Source: Mycobacterium fragae
GTDB taxonomy: Bacteria > Actinomycetota > Actinomycetes > Mycobacteriales > Mycobacteriaceae
Length of the DNA: 64,000 nt
Direction of reading: 5' to 3'
NCBI RefSeq assembly: GCF_002102185.1
Contig: NZ_LQOW01000024.1
Location: 310,001 to 374,000 of the forward strand
Part shown: positions 40,341 through 48,933 of the stretch, piece by piece
Layout of the letters: every line of letters starts with the position of its first letter
Numbering within the stretch: the first letter of the stretch is position 1
Notes under the pieces: model-generated
What the model was told of the DNA's origin: nothing
The model's input: the letters and a program-made list of their open reading frames with translations, nothing else
The model's database searches: none
Made by a program: the position numbers and the translations under genes

Positions 40341-41273
40341 CTAACTGTCCAACGCGAATCGCACGCCCGCATTCCGAGTCGCGGTGACATACCAGGTCAA
40401 CATCGGCGCGTCGGCAAAGTCGTTGTGGCGCAGCCCGGGGAAGCCGGCGGCCGCGCACACGTCGGCGAGGGTGCTGCCAACCGTCTCCCAACCCTGCGCT
40501 GCCAGGTACTCGGCGGCGTCCTCGCATTCGTCCGGATAGGTCAGGCCAGACAGGTTTACGTCCAAGCCGTGTTCTCGCCAGCGATCGGCGATGAGGTGCT
40601 CTTGGTGCGCCTGCGGCGGGCTGCCGCCGGGGACGTGATCAGCGGCGAACCGGCTGCCGTGAGCGCTCAGCTCGGTGATGCCGTCGAGCAGCCGGTCCTG
40701 AGCGGCGGGCGGCAAGAAGCCGATGAACAGTCCTTCGGCGATCCACGCGGTGGGTTGAGCGGCGTCAAACCCGATGCGCCGCAGGGCCGTCGGCCAGTCC
40801 TGGCGAAGGTCAATGCCGAGCGCGCGGCGGTGGGTGGCAGGAGCGGCGCCAAGCGCTCTGAGCGTCTGGGTCTTGAACTCGACAACGTCGGGCTGGTCGA
40901 TCTCGTACACCGTGGTTCCAGGCGGCCACCACAGCCGGTATGGCCGGGCATCGAGCCCGGACGCGACGATCACGGCCTGACGGATCCCTGCTCGGCCGGC
41001 GTCGGCGAAAAAATCATCGAAAAATCGGGTGCGCACCGCGAACAGTTCGGTCATCCGGTCGAATGCGGCGTCGTCGCCGAGGTCGCTCACATCCAGCTCG
41101 CCGGCGGCCACTTGAGTGAAAAAGTCCACACCCACCGCCCGCACCAGCGGCTCGGCGAACGGGTCGTTGATCAGCCCTCGTCTGGTGGCTACCGCCCTGG
41201 CCGCGGCGACCAGCGTCGCGCTCGCCCCCGCGCTGGTGGTCGGGTCCCAGGAATCAAGCTCGGTTCGCGCCAT
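40341..41273 (-). CDS. SAM-dependent methyltransferase, TIGR00027/LCMT family
   Basis: 310 residues. Family features: an N-terminal WDPTTSAGASATLVAAARAVATRRGLINDPFAEPLVRAVG, the SAM site VIVASGLDARPYRLWWPPGTTVYEIDQPDVVEFK, and WIAEGLFIGFLPPAAQDRLLDGI. M. tuberculosis has a large paralogous set of these leucine-carboxymethyltransferase-like enzymes with unknown substrates. Its start overlaps the DUF3054 gene by 20 bp and it abuts the GNAT gene. Confidence 0.93.
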   Translation of the reverse strand: MARTELDSWDPTTSAGASATLVAAARAVATRRGLINDPFAEPLVRAVGVDFFTQVAAGELDVSDLGDDAAFDRMTELFAVRTRFFDDFFADAGRAGIRQAVIVASGLDARPYRLWWPPGTTVYEIDQPDVVEFKTQTLRALGAAPATHRRALGIDLRQDWPTALRRIGFDAAQPTAWIAEGLFIGFLPPAAQDRLLDGITELSAHGSRFAADHVPGGSPPQAHQEHLIADRWREHGLDVNLSGLTYPDECEDAAEYLAAQGWETVGSTLADVCAAAGFPGLRHNDFADAPMLTWYVTATRNAGVRFALDS

Positions 41274-41619
41274 GGTGCCCTACCAGGACTGTCGCCGCCC
41301 GCCAGCCGAGCAACAGCAGCGCGGTGACCGCCGACGCCACCGCCACGAAGCTAACGGCCACACCCGCGGAGGTGGCCTTACGCAGCAACATCCCGACGAT
41401 GATCGTGCACAACCACACCGCCACGCCGGTGGGGGCGACGGCGGTGGGGCGTCGCCAGCCTCGAGACAGCAGCCACCCCAGCGCGGTCCCGCTGAGAAAC
41501 GGCCATGCTGTCGTTGCGATGCCCGCGACGTCGATGCCTTCGTCGTGGCTGCGCCGCCCGACGGCGCTAAACAGCAGCACGCAGGCGATATCGATACCCA
41601 GCCATGCCAGACGTTGCAT
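41254..41619 (-). CDS. DUF3054 membrane protein, first gene of the LLM operon
   Basis: 121 residues from ATG 41619. Four hydrophobic segments and the motifs GRRSHDEG, AWPFLSGTALGWLLSRGWRRP and GMLLR are those of DUF3054, a small integral membrane family in actinobacteria. The ATG is six bases after TACTGT, a -10 box, so the whole six-gene operon probably begins on this start codon. Function unknown. Confidence 0.9.
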   Translation of the reverse strand: MQRLAWLGIDIACVLLFSAVGRRSHDEGIDVAGIATTAWPFLSGTALGWLLSRGWRRPTAVAPTGVAVWLCTIIVGMLLRKATSAGVAVSFVAVASAVTALLLLGWRAATVLVGHHGANRA

Positions 41620-41625
41620 GCCGCG

Positions 41626-41656
41626 ACAGTACCGGCCCGTGCCGGCGACCTAGGAT
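41626..41656. promoter_or_regulatory. Back-to-back leaderless promoters of two divergent operons
   Basis: TACTGT on the minus strand (41631-41626) is six bases before the DUF3054 ATG (41619). TAGGAT on the plus strand (41651-41656) is six bases before the SDR ATG (41663). Only 43 bp separate the two genes, so the -35 region of each promoter overlaps the other and the operons should be coordinately or competitively controlled. Confidence 0.6.
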
Positions 41657-41662
41657 TCGCAC

Positions 41663-42391
41663 ATGAAGCTTGCACTCGTCACGGGTGCCGGATCGGGGAT
41701 CGGCAAGGCGATCGCGCTGGGATTCGCCGCGCAGGGCGACCGGGTGATCGCCGCTGACCTCGACGACGCCGCGGCGAAGGTCACCGCCCAGGCACACCCC
41801 GAACTGATCACCGCGCTGCCCGTCGACGTGGCCGACCGGGCCCAGGTGGACACGCTACGCGACCGGGCGCACAGCGAAGTCGGGGTGCCCAACGTCGTCG
41901 TCAACGCCGCCGGCTGGGACCGTACCGACCAATTCCTCAATGCCACAACAGAATTCGCTGAGAAAGTCGTGGCGATCAACTACCTCGGTCCGGTGCACGT
42001 GTGCAGCGCGTTCCTGCCGGGCATGATCGAGGCCGGCGGCGGTGGACGCGTCATCAACCTGGCCAGCGACGCCGGCCGGGTCGGCAGCGCAGGGGAAACC
42101 ATCTACGCCGGCGCCAAGGGCGGTGTCATCGCGCTGACCAAGTCGCTGGCCCGGGAGATGGCCCGCCATGCGATCACGGTCAACTGCGTGTGCCCCGGCC
42201 CCACCGACACTCCACTCTTCGCCGCGCAACCGGAGAAGTTGAGAGAGGCGCTGGTGAAAGCGATTCCATTCCGGCGGCTGGCCCGTCCGGAGGAGGTCGC
42301 CGCGCCGGTGCTGTTCTTCGCCTCCGATGCCGCGTCGTTCATCACCGGGCAGGTGATCAGCGTCAGCGGCGGTCTTACCATGGCCGGATGA
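41663..42391 (+). CDS. Short-chain dehydrogenase/reductase
   Basis: 242 residues from ATG 41663. A classical SDR: TGAGSGIGKAIA cofactor motif, NAAG, Ser in NLASDAG, and catalytic YAGAK. It ends with the SGG cap SVSGGLTMAG. The Asp at the end of strand 2 (AADLDD) predicts NAD preference. First gene of an SDR–acyl-CoA-dehydrogenase–acyl-CoA-dehydrogenase–SRPBCC operon, it overlaps the next gene by 4 bp (ATGA). It probably oxidises a hydroxyacyl-CoA or related alcohol. Confidence 0.92.
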   Translation: MKLALVTGAGSGIGKAIALGFAAQGDRVIAADLDDAAAKVTAQAHPELITALPVDVADRAQVDTLRDRAHSEVGVPNVVVNAAGWDRTDQFLNATTEFAEKVVAINYLGPVHVCSAFLPGMIEAGGGGRVINLASDAGRVGSAGETIYAGAKGGVIALTKSLAREMARHAITVNCVCPGPTDTPLFAAQPEKLREALVKAIPFRRLARPEEVAAPVLFFASDAASFITGQVISVSGGLTMAG

Positions 42392-43560
42392 CTAGCTTCG
42401 ATCCCACCGATCCGCTCAGCCTGGACACATCGCTGTCCAGCGACGAGATCGCAGTGCGTGACACGGTCCGCCAGTTCTGCGCCGAGCACGTCACGCCATA
42501 CGTCGCGGACTGGTTCGAGGCCGGCGACCTGCCAGTGGCCCGCGAGCTGGCCAAGCAGTTCGGCGCGCTCGGGTTGCTGGGCATGCACCTGAAGGGGTAC
42601 GGCTGCGGCGGGGCCTCCGCCGTGCATTACGGCCTGGCCTGTCTGGAGTTGGAGGCCGCCGACTCTGGCATCCGCTCGCTGGTGTCGGTGCAGGGCTCGC
42701 TGGCGATGTTCGCGATCTGGAACAACGGATCCGAGGAGCAGAAGCAGCAGTGGCTGCCCGGCATGGCCGCGGGCGAACTGGTCGGGTGCTTCGGGCTGAC
42801 CGAGCCCGACGTCGGATCCGACCCCGCCGCGATGAAAACCCGGGCCCGCCGCGACGGTTCGGACTGGATCCTCAACGGCCGCAAGATGTGGATCACCAAC
42901 GGTTCGGTTGCCGACCTGGCGATCGTGTGGGCGGCCACCGACGACGGGATCCGTGGATTCATCGTTCCCACCGATACACCGGGGTTCACCGCCAACACCA
43001 TTCACCACAAGCTTTCGTTGCGGGCGTCGATCACCAGCGAGCTGGTGCTCGACGACGTCCGGCTGCCCGAGGACGCGATGCTGCCGGGGGCGACCGGCCT
43101 GAAGGGTCCCCTGGCGTGTTTGTCCGAGGCACGCTACGGCATCATCTGGGGGGCGATGGGTGCGGCACGTTCGGCGTGGCAGTCCGCACTCGATTACGCC
43201 AGCCAACGCACCCAATTCGGGCGCCCGATAGCCGGATTCCAGCTGACGCAGGCCAAACTCGTCGACATGGCCGTCGAGCTGCACAAAGGCCAGCTGCTAG
43301 CGCTACACCTCGGCCGGCTGAAGGACAGCGTCGGGTTGCGGCCCGAGCAGGTCAGCTTCGGCAAGCTCAACAACACCCGTGAGGCGATCGAAATCTGCCG
43401 GACCGCGCGGACCATCCTGGGCGGCAACGGAATATCGCTGGAGTACCCGGTGATCCGGCACATGGTGAACCTAGAATCGGTGCTCACCTACGAGGGCACC
43501 CCGGAAATGCATCAGCTGATTCTCGGTCAGGCCTTCACCGGCATGGACGCCTTCCGATGA
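42388..43560 (+). CDS. fadE7: Acyl-CoA dehydrogenase, glutaryl-CoA dehydrogenase-like (FadE7-like)
   Basis: 390 residues from ATG 42388 (M. tuberculosis FadE7, Rv0400c, is about 395). Motifs: CFGLTEPDVGSDPAAMKT and WITNGSVADLAIVWA for the flavin site, RYGIIWGAMGAA, the QTQFGRPI-like RTQFGRPIAGFQLTQ, and YEGTPEMHQLILGQA with the catalytic Glu of the glutaryl-CoA dehydrogenase branch. It oxidises an acyl-CoA at the alpha-beta bond, possibly with decarboxylation. It overlaps both neighbours by 4 bp. The symbol is by resemblance. Confidence 0.85.
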   Translation: MTSFDPTDPLSLDTSLSSDEIAVRDTVRQFCAEHVTPYVADWFEAGDLPVARELAKQFGALGLLGMHLKGYGCGGASAVHYGLACLELEAADSGIRSLVSVQGSLAMFAIWNNGSEEQKQQWLPGMAAGELVGCFGLTEPDVGSDPAAMKTRARRDGSDWILNGRKMWITNGSVADLAIVWAATDDGIRGFIVPTDTPGFTANTIHHKLSLRASITSELVLDDVRLPEDAMLPGATGLKGPLACLSEARYGIIWGAMGAARSAWQSALDYASQRTQFGRPIAGFQLTQAKLVDMAVELHKGQLLALHLGRLKDSVGLRPEQVSFGKLNNTREAIEICRTARTILGGNGISLEYPVIRHMVNLESVLTYEGTPEMHQLILGQAFTGMDAFR

Positions 43561-44702
43561 GCGCGTTGACCTACACATCCGAGCATCACCAGTTCCGCGA
43601 ACTGGTGCGGGATTTCGTGCAGCAGACCGTCGTCCCGGCTCACGAACAGTGGGAGAAGGCCGGGTGCTGGGACCGGTCACTGTTCACCGAGGCCGGAAAG
43701 CTGGGGCTCCTCGGGTTTCCCGTACCCGAGGACTTCGGCGGCCCGGGCGTCAACGACTTTCGTTACAACGCGATCGTCGTCGAGGAACTGCAGCGGGTAG
43801 GCGCGGCGTCCGAGGCCGTCGCCATCTCGCTGCAAAACGATATCGTGCTGCCGTATCTCACCGACCTGACAACCGCGGAACAGAAACAACGCTGGCTGCC
43901 CGGCGTGGTGACCGGTGAGACGGTGCTCGCCATCGCGATGACCGAACCCGGTGCGGGCAGTGACTTGGCCGGCATCCGCACCACCGCGGTACGCGACAGC
44001 GACCACTACGTCGTCAACGGCGCGAAAACCTTTATCTCCAATGGGCAGAACGGCGACTTGTTTGTCGTCGCGGTCCGTACCTCGCCCGACCGGCACAAGG
44101 GTCTGTCGCTGCTGGTCGTCGAGCCGGACACGCCGGGTTTCAGCCGGGGCCGGAACCTGGAGAAAATCGGGCTGCACGCCCAGGACACCAGCGAGTTGAG
44201 CTTCACCGACATGCGTGTGCCCGTCGAGAACCTGCTCGAGGAGGAAGGTCGCGGCTTCTATCAGCTGATGAACAACCTGCCGCAGGAGCGGCTTTCGCTG
44301 GCTGTCGGCGCAGTGGCCGCGGCCGAGGGGGTACTGGCCGAAACCCTCGACTACGTCAAGCAGCGAAGCGCGTTCGGCACCCCGATCTCCGGCCTGCAGA
44401 ACACCCAGTTCGCGCTTGCCGAGCTGGCCACCGAACTCGATGTCGCGCGCAGCTATCTCGACGACTGCCTCGCCGAGCACCTCGCCGGTGGGCTCACCGC
44501 GGCCCGGGCGGCCCGGCTGAAATGGTGGACGACCGAACTGCAGGTACGTACCGCCGACCGCTGCCTGCAGTTGCACGGCGGGTACGGCTATATACGCGAG
44601 TACCCGGTGTCGCGGGCGTTCGTCGACGCCCGCATCCAGACGATCTACGGCGGAACCACTGAGATCATGAAGACCATCATCGCCAAGGACCTGGGCCTGT
44701 AG
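43557..44702 (+). CDS. Acyl-CoA dehydrogenase
   Basis: 381 residues from ATG 43557, overlapping the previous gene by ATGA. It has the standard layout: IAMTEPGAGSDLAGIRT, FISNGQNGDLFVVAVRT, RLSLAVGAVAAAEGVL, RSAFGTPISGLQNTQF, LQLHGGYGYIREYPVSRAFVDARIQTIYGGTTEIMK. The active-site Glu is present in the last stretch (GGTTEI is the usual region). It resembles long- or branched-chain FadE proteins. Paired with the FadE7-like enzyme, it may form a heteromer or catalyse a consecutive step. Confidence 0.92.
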   Translation: MSALTYTSEHHQFRELVRDFVQQTVVPAHEQWEKAGCWDRSLFTEAGKLGLLGFPVPEDFGGPGVNDFRYNAIVVEELQRVGAASEAVAISLQNDIVLPYLTDLTTAEQKQRWLPGVVTGETVLAIAMTEPGAGSDLAGIRTTAVRDSDHYVVNGAKTFISNGQNGDLFVVAVRTSPDRHKGLSLLVVEPDTPGFSRGRNLEKIGLHAQDTSELSFTDMRVPVENLLEEEGRGFYQLMNNLPQERLSLAVGAVAAAEGVLAETLDYVKQRSAFGTPISGLQNTQFALAELATELDVARSYLDDCLAEHLAGGLTAARAARLKWWTTELQVRTADRCLQLHGGYGYIREYPVSRAFVDARIQTIYGGTTEIMKTIIAKDLGL

Positions 44703-44715
44703 AGGGGCCGATCCG

Positions 44716-45177
44716 ATGCCGACAGCGCAACGCGGGCAGGCGACTATCGAAATCGCCGCCGCGCCGCAGACCGTGTACGACCTCATCGCCGACGTCACCC
44801 GCATGGGCGAATGGAGCCCGGAATGCTATCGATGCGAATGGCTGGACGGCGCAACGGCGGCAGCGCCCGGAGCCCGATTCCGGGGCTACAACCGACGGGG
44901 CGGTCTGCGCTGGCAACGCACGGCAATCGTCGACGTCGCCGATCCCGGTCGCGAGTTTGCCTTCACCACGATCAATGACCGGGCCGGGCGAGCCGAAACC
45001 CGTTGGCAATACACATTTGCGCGCTCCCCCAACGGCACCGTACTGACCGAGTCGTTTGAATTCCTTTGGTGCTCACTCGCAAACCGAGCGGTCGAAATGC
45101 TCATGCCACGCGGTCACCAAATGAACCGAGGCATCGAAGAAACCCTCAAGCGAATCAAGCGTGCAGCCGAAGCCTAG
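44716..45177 (+). CDS. SRPBCC (polyketide cyclase/START-like) protein
   Basis: 153 residues from ATG 44716 behind GAGGGG, 13 bp after the acyl-CoA dehydrogenase. The helix-grip SRPBCC fold is suggested by IEIAAAPQTVYDLIADVTRMGEWSPECYRCEWLDG at the N-terminus and a long C-terminal helix (MLMPRGHQMNRGIEETLKRIKR). These proteins bind hydrophobic ligands and occasionally catalyse cyclisation. Last gene of the SDR operon; its last 4 bp overlap the convergent small gene. Confidence 0.88.
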   Translation: MPTAQRGQATIEIAAAPQTVYDLIADVTRMGEWSPECYRCEWLDGATAAAPGARFRGYNRRGGLRWQRTAIVDVADPGREFAFTTINDRAGRAETRWQYTFARSPNGTVLTESFEFLWCSLANRAVEMLMPRGHQMNRGIEETLKRIKRAAEA

Positions 45178-45374
45178 AAGGGCGGAGGGTCGTTACAGGC
45201 TGCGATCCGCGCGGCGGTGCGGGCCGCATCGGCGGCGATGCGGGCCTCGTTGACAGCGCGCTCGTGCGCGATACGGGTGGCGCGCTCAGCAGCCCGCGTG
45301 CTCTCCCGCTTCTCCCCCGGGGGCGGGGGGCGCCTCGGAGTCTTGGGCGTCGGCAGTCGGCCAATATCGAACAT
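45174..45374 (-). CDS. Small Ala/Arg-rich protein of unknown function
   Basis: 66 residues from ATG 45374. The N-terminus is MFDIGRLPTPKTP, then a PRRPPPPGEKRES linker and a long Ala/Arg helix (AAERATRIAHERAVNEARIAADAARTAARI) that could be a coiled coil. A -10 box TAGGAT lies seven bases before the ATG. It is convergent with the SRPBCC gene (4-bp overlap) and divergent from the P450. No family is recognised; the promoter position and absence of another gene support it as real. Confidence 0.6.
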   Translation of the reverse strand: MFDIGRLPTPKTPRRPPPPGEKRESTRAAERATRIAHERAVNEARIAADAARTAARIAACNDPPPF

Positions 45375-45381
45375 ACTTTCG

Positions 45382-45387
45382 ATCCTA
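45382..45387 (-). promoter_or_regulatory. -10 box of the small leaderless gene
   Basis: TAGGAT on the minus strand, seven bases before ATG 45374. Confidence 0.4.
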
Positions 45388-45449
45388 GCGCAATCCTCCG
45401 ACACAAAATGGCTCGCCGAAACAATGGGGATAGACGCTCTACGGAACCG

Positions 45450-45466
45450 GCGGTACCGTATACCGC
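45450..45466. promoter_or_regulatory. Palindromic operator over the P450 promoter
   Basis: GCGGTA (45450-45455) and TACCGC (45461-45466) are exact inverted arms around CCGTA. The element overlaps TACCGT (45454-45459), a good -10 box, with a predicted start near 45466 and a Shine-Dalgarno-like AGGAAGAAGA before ATG 45490. No regulator gene adjoins. Confidence 0.5.
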
Positions 45467-45489
45467 AGGTCCCAGGAAGAAGACGGTCC

Positions 45490-46977
45490 ATGCGCGCACC
45501 ACGCCCACAGCTTCACCCGCCGCGCTGGGCGCCGACGTTCGTCAGGTGGCAGCACACGAAGGTCGGCTGGCTCGGGGCGTGGCGACTGGCGCTGGCGGGA
45601 ATCTGGGCGGGGTACCGGCACACCATCTTCGACTACGCGGCCCGGCTGCCCGGCCAGGACGACATCATGGTGGCCCGTGCACCGCTGGCCAAGTTCGTCG
45701 TTGTCCGTAACCCCGACATTGCCCGCCACGTTCTGGTGTCCAACCAGGACAACTATGCCAAGAGCGCCGAATACGACCTTCTGGCAGTCGCTTTCGGACG
45801 CGGCCTGGTCACCGACCTGAACGACGAACTCTGGCAACGCAACCGCCGCCTGGTGCAGCCGATTTTCGCCAAGCGTAACGTCGACGCACTTGCGCCGCAG
45901 ATGACGGCGGCCGCTGTCGCCGCCGCCGAACGCTGGCAAAACACCGCCGGCCCCCTCGATATCGCGGCCGAGATGAACTACATCACGATGGATGTCATCG
46001 CCCGCACCATGTTCGGCATCGACCTGACCGGCGAACTGGCCGAACAGATGCGCATCGACTTCGCTCGGCTGCTGACCATTTTCGGCTACGGGTTCATCGG
46101 CGGCGGGTCGCGTCCGCTGCGCTGGCTCGCGGATCGTCTACGGTCACCCCGGCTGGCCATCAACTTACTGCGCTGGGAAGCAACGCTGTTCGCGCCGCGC
46201 ACGGTGCGGGGCCTGCGGCGTATCGAGCGTTTCCTCGACCAGCTGATCGCCGACGGCCGCAATGGGAAAATGCCACGGACCGACAACCTACTGGCCCTGC
46301 TGATGGCGGCCGAAGACCCCGAAACGGGCTATCGTTACACCGATTTGGAGATCCGCGACGAGCTCATGACCTTCCTCGGCGCGGGCTTCGAGACCACCGC
46401 TGCCGCCTTGGCCTGGACGTGGTATCTGCTCAGCGAAAACCCGCAAGCCAGAACCGAACTCGAACGCGAACTCGACCAGGTGCTCGCGGGCCGCGAACCC
46501 ACCGCGGACGATGTCGACAACCTGCCCTGGACGCAGGCCGTGGTCGCCGAGGCGATGCGCCGCTACCCGCCGATCATGGGACTGGCCCGGGTGGCGAAAT
46601 CCGCTGACGTCCTAGGCGACTACCCCATCAAGGCCGGCACCACCGTCGCCATCCTCATCCACGGTGTCCACCACAACGAGCGCTTCTGGGCAGATGCAAA
46701 AACCTTCGACCCGTCGCGGTTCCTCAAGGAGAACTTCGACCCCCGCCAGCGTCGCGCCCACATCCCGTTCGGCTCGGGCAAACGGATGTGCGTCGCCTCC
46801 GGCTTCGCCACCCTCGAGGCAATCCTGATAGTCGCCACCTTGGCCCAGCGCTTCGAACTCGACCTGGTTCCCGGCCAACGATTACGGCGCGAATTGACCT
46901 TCACCGGCGGACCCGACGGCGCGCTGATGATGTCGCCCAAATCCCGCCGCCGAGCGCACGCCGTCAAGCGCGCCTAG
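45490..46977 (+). CDS. Cytochrome P450
   Basis: 495 residues from ATG 45490; longer in-frame starts are unlikely because the promoter palindrome and the divergent small gene lie there. P450 motifs: I-helix AGFETTAAAL (AGxET), K-helix ExxR in EAMRR, and the haem loop FGSGKRMCVASGF with axial Cys434. The N-terminus lacks a clear membrane anchor. The sequence style (YAKSAEYDLLAVAFGRGL) is like the CYP4/CYP102-like fatty-acid or lipid hydroxylases of mycobacteria. The redox partner and substrate are not encoded nearby. Confidence 0.93.
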   Translation: MRAPRPQLHPPRWAPTFVRWQHTKVGWLGAWRLALAGIWAGYRHTIFDYAARLPGQDDIMVARAPLAKFVVVRNPDIARHVLVSNQDNYAKSAEYDLLAVAFGRGLVTDLNDELWQRNRRLVQPIFAKRNVDALAPQMTAAAVAAAERWQNTAGPLDIAAEMNYITMDVIARTMFGIDLTGELAEQMRIDFARLLTIFGYGFIGGGSRPLRWLADRLRSPRLAINLLRWEATLFAPRTVRGLRRIERFLDQLIADGRNGKMPRTDNLLALLMAAEDPETGYRYTDLEIRDELMTFLGAGFETTAAALAWTWYLLSENPQARTELERELDQVLAGREPTADDVDNLPWTQAVVAEAMRRYPPIMGLARVAKSADVLGDYPIKAGTTVAILIHGVHHNERFWADAKTFDPSRFLKENFDPRQRRAHIPFGSGKRMCVASGFATLEAILIVATLAQRFELDLVPGQRLRRELTFTGGPDGALMMSPKSRRRAHAVKRA

Positions 46978-47006
46978 CCGCGACACTTTCTGGGTATGCC
47001 GAGTCA

Positions 47007-47987
47007 ATGAACCCGGTGGAACGCGCCGCTCGGGGCTTCGACGCGTGGCAGCAACGGCACCCGGTGGTCGGGTTTCCGATCGCGGTCGTGCGGAAGTTCG
47101 GTGACGACCAAGCGGGCTATCTGGTGTCGCTGTTGGCCTACTACGCGTTTGTCGCTACTTTTCCTCTGCTGCTGGCGTTGACGGCCGTCGCCGGTGTGGT
47201 CTTGCGGTCGCACCCGAAACTGCAACAGCACCTGGTGAATTCGGCGTTCGCGGAGTTCCCGATCGTCGGCGGGCAACTCCATCAGCAGCTGGGCGTGGCC
47301 AACTTCGGCAACACCTTCTCCCTTGTCGTCGGCATCCTGGGCTCGCTATACGGCGCCCGCGGATTCGCCAACGCCCTGCAGAACACGCTCAATACGCTGT
47401 GGGCCGTCCCGAAGGTCGACTGGCCCGGCTTCCCGAACAGGTATTTGCGGATGTTGGCGACACTGCTGGTGCTTGGGCTCATCGTCGCTGTCACCGGCGC
47501 ATCGGGCGCCGCCGCCGGAGCGGCGGAGTCGTGGGGGTTTGGGGGGTTGCCCGCGCGGACAGTCAGTTTCGTCGTCGGCATCGTGCTCGGAACCGGCTTT
47601 TTCCTCGCGCTCTTTCGCATCTCGGCCGCCGGAGAAGTAGCCACCCGCGCGATGCTGCCCGGTGCCGCGATCAGCGCCGTCGGCTGGCAACTGCTGCTCA
47701 CCGCGGCCGGAGTCATCGTCGCGCATCAGCTCCGGCACGCCCAAGCGGTGGCCGGATTCTTCGGTGTGGTGCTGGGGCTGCTGGCGTGGCTGGCGCTGCA
47801 GGCGACGGTGATCGTCTACGCAATCGAGATCGACGTCGTTCGGGTCAACCGGTTGTGGCCGCGCAGCATCGTGCAGCCACCGCTGATCGAGGCCGACAAG
47901 GCCTACTACGACAGAGTGCTGCGCACGGAAACGCGCCGCCCCGAACAACGGCTCGACATCGCCTACGAAGCCGACGACCAAGATTGA
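47007..47987 (+). CDS. YihY/virulence factor BrkB family membrane protein
   Basis: 326 residues from ATG 47007. Six or so transmembrane segments and family motifs are visible: GFDAWQQRHPVVGFPIAVVRKFGDDQAGYLVSLLAYYAFVATFPLLL, then LGSLYGARGFANALQNTLNTLWAVP, and LLGLLAWLALQATVIVYAIEIDVVRVN. This is the YihY (UPF0761) family of inner-membrane proteins, formerly taken for RNase BN; the molecular role is unknown. A short gap separates it from the P450 gene upstream and the SDR downstream. Confidence 0.9.
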   Translation: MNPVERAARGFDAWQQRHPVVGFPIAVVRKFGDDQAGYLVSLLAYYAFVATFPLLLALTAVAGVVLRSHPKLQQHLVNSAFAEFPIVGGQLHQQLGVANFGNTFSLVVGILGSLYGARGFANALQNTLNTLWAVPKVDWPGFPNRYLRMLATLLVLGLIVAVTGASGAAAGAAESWGFGGLPARTVSFVVGIVLGTGFFLALFRISAAGEVATRAMLPGAAISAVGWQLLLTAAGVIVAHQLRHAQAVAGFFGVVLGLLAWLALQATVIVYAIEIDVVRVNRLWPRSIVQPPLIEADKAYYDRVLRTETRRPEQRLDIAYEADDQD

Positions 47988-48007
47988 CACCTGTAAAGTC
48001 CGTGGTC

Positions 48008-48868
48008 GTGACAGACAACATCAGGGGTAAAACCATCGTCATCACCGGCGCTGCCCGCGGCATTGGGCATGCGACCGCCAAAGCGCTGCTGGCCCGTGGT
48101 GCGCGAGTGGTCATCGGCGACCGCGACGTCGACGTACTGGAGCAGGCCGTCAAGGCCATGAGCAGCCTGGGCTCGGTCAGCGGCCATCCGCTCGACGTCA
48201 CCGATCGCGAGTCGTTTGCGGCCTTCCTCGACAAGGCCCGCGCCAACGGTGGCGGTCACATCGACGTGCTGATCAACAACGCGGGCGTGATGCCGGTCGG
48301 CCCGTTCCTGCAGCAGTCGCAGGAGGCGATCCGCTCCTCGATCGAGGTCAACTTCTACGGCGTGCTCACCGGCTGCCAGCTGGTGCTGCCGGAGATGGTG
48401 AAACGCCGCAGCGGCCACATCGTCAACATCGCGTCGATGGCGGGCATGGTGGCGGTGCCCGGCCAGGTTGTCTACGCCGGCACCAAGTTCGCGGTCGTCG
48501 GGCTGTCCAGCGCGATGGCCGACGAGTTCGCTCCGCATGGCGTCAACGTCACCGCGGTGCTGCCGGCGTTCACCAACACCGAATTGATCTCCGGCACCGC
48601 TACCAACGCCGCCACAAAGCCGGTGCAGCCCGAGGTTGTCGCCGCTGCCATCGTCAAGGTGCTCGACAAACCCAAAGTCCAAGCATCCGTGCCCGGTTGG
48701 TCGCGCTGGGTCGGCATCATGACGATGATGCTGTCGGCCCGCAGCCGACGCTGGCTCGGCAAGAAGACCGGCACCGACACAGTGTTTCTCAACGTCGATG
48801 CCACGGCTCGCGCCGCCTATGAGGACCGAGCCCAACACGCGACCGGCGTCGTCGAGCACCGGGACTGA
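48008..48868 (+). CDS. Short-chain dehydrogenase/reductase
   Basis: 286 residues from GTG 48008 (an in-frame GTG at 48002 is equivalent). SDR motifs: VITGAARGIGHATAKALLARG, LINNAGVMPVGPF, catalytic Ser in NIASMAGM and YAGTK. A C-terminal extension (residues 225-286) includes a basic SARSRRWLGKKTGTDTVF segment, as in mycobacterial SDRs acting on lipids. TAAAGT at 47994-47999 may be its -10 box. The substrate is unknown. Confidence 0.9.
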   Translation: MTDNIRGKTIVITGAARGIGHATAKALLARGARVVIGDRDVDVLEQAVKAMSSLGSVSGHPLDVTDRESFAAFLDKARANGGGHIDVLINNAGVMPVGPFLQQSQEAIRSSIEVNFYGVLTGCQLVLPEMVKRRSGHIVNIASMAGMVAVPGQVVYAGTKFAVVGLSSAMADEFAPHGVNVTAVLPAFTNTELISGTATNAATKPVQPEVVAAAIVKVLDKPKVQASVPGWSRWVGIMTMMLSARSRRWLGKKTGTDTVFLNVDATARAAYEDRAQHATGVVEHRD

Positions 48869-48903
48869 TCTTCCAAAACGTCGCCTGAACTGCGCTGTCG
48901 GCC

Positions 48904-48909
48904 TAGCCT
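48904..48909 (+). promoter_or_regulatory. Probable -10 box of the decarboxylase gene
   Basis: TAGCCT fits TANNNT and lies 24 bp before ATG 48934, giving a short leader that contains the Shine-Dalgarno sequence GGAGG. Confidence 0.4.
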
Positions 48910-48933
48910 GAACCCATAGGGGTTGGAGGCTGG

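Noticed and set aside
42001..42387. N-terminal extension of the FadE7-like protein
   Set aside because: Reads Arg-rich sequence inside the SDR gene; ATG 42388 overlaps the SDR stop as in the rest of the operon.
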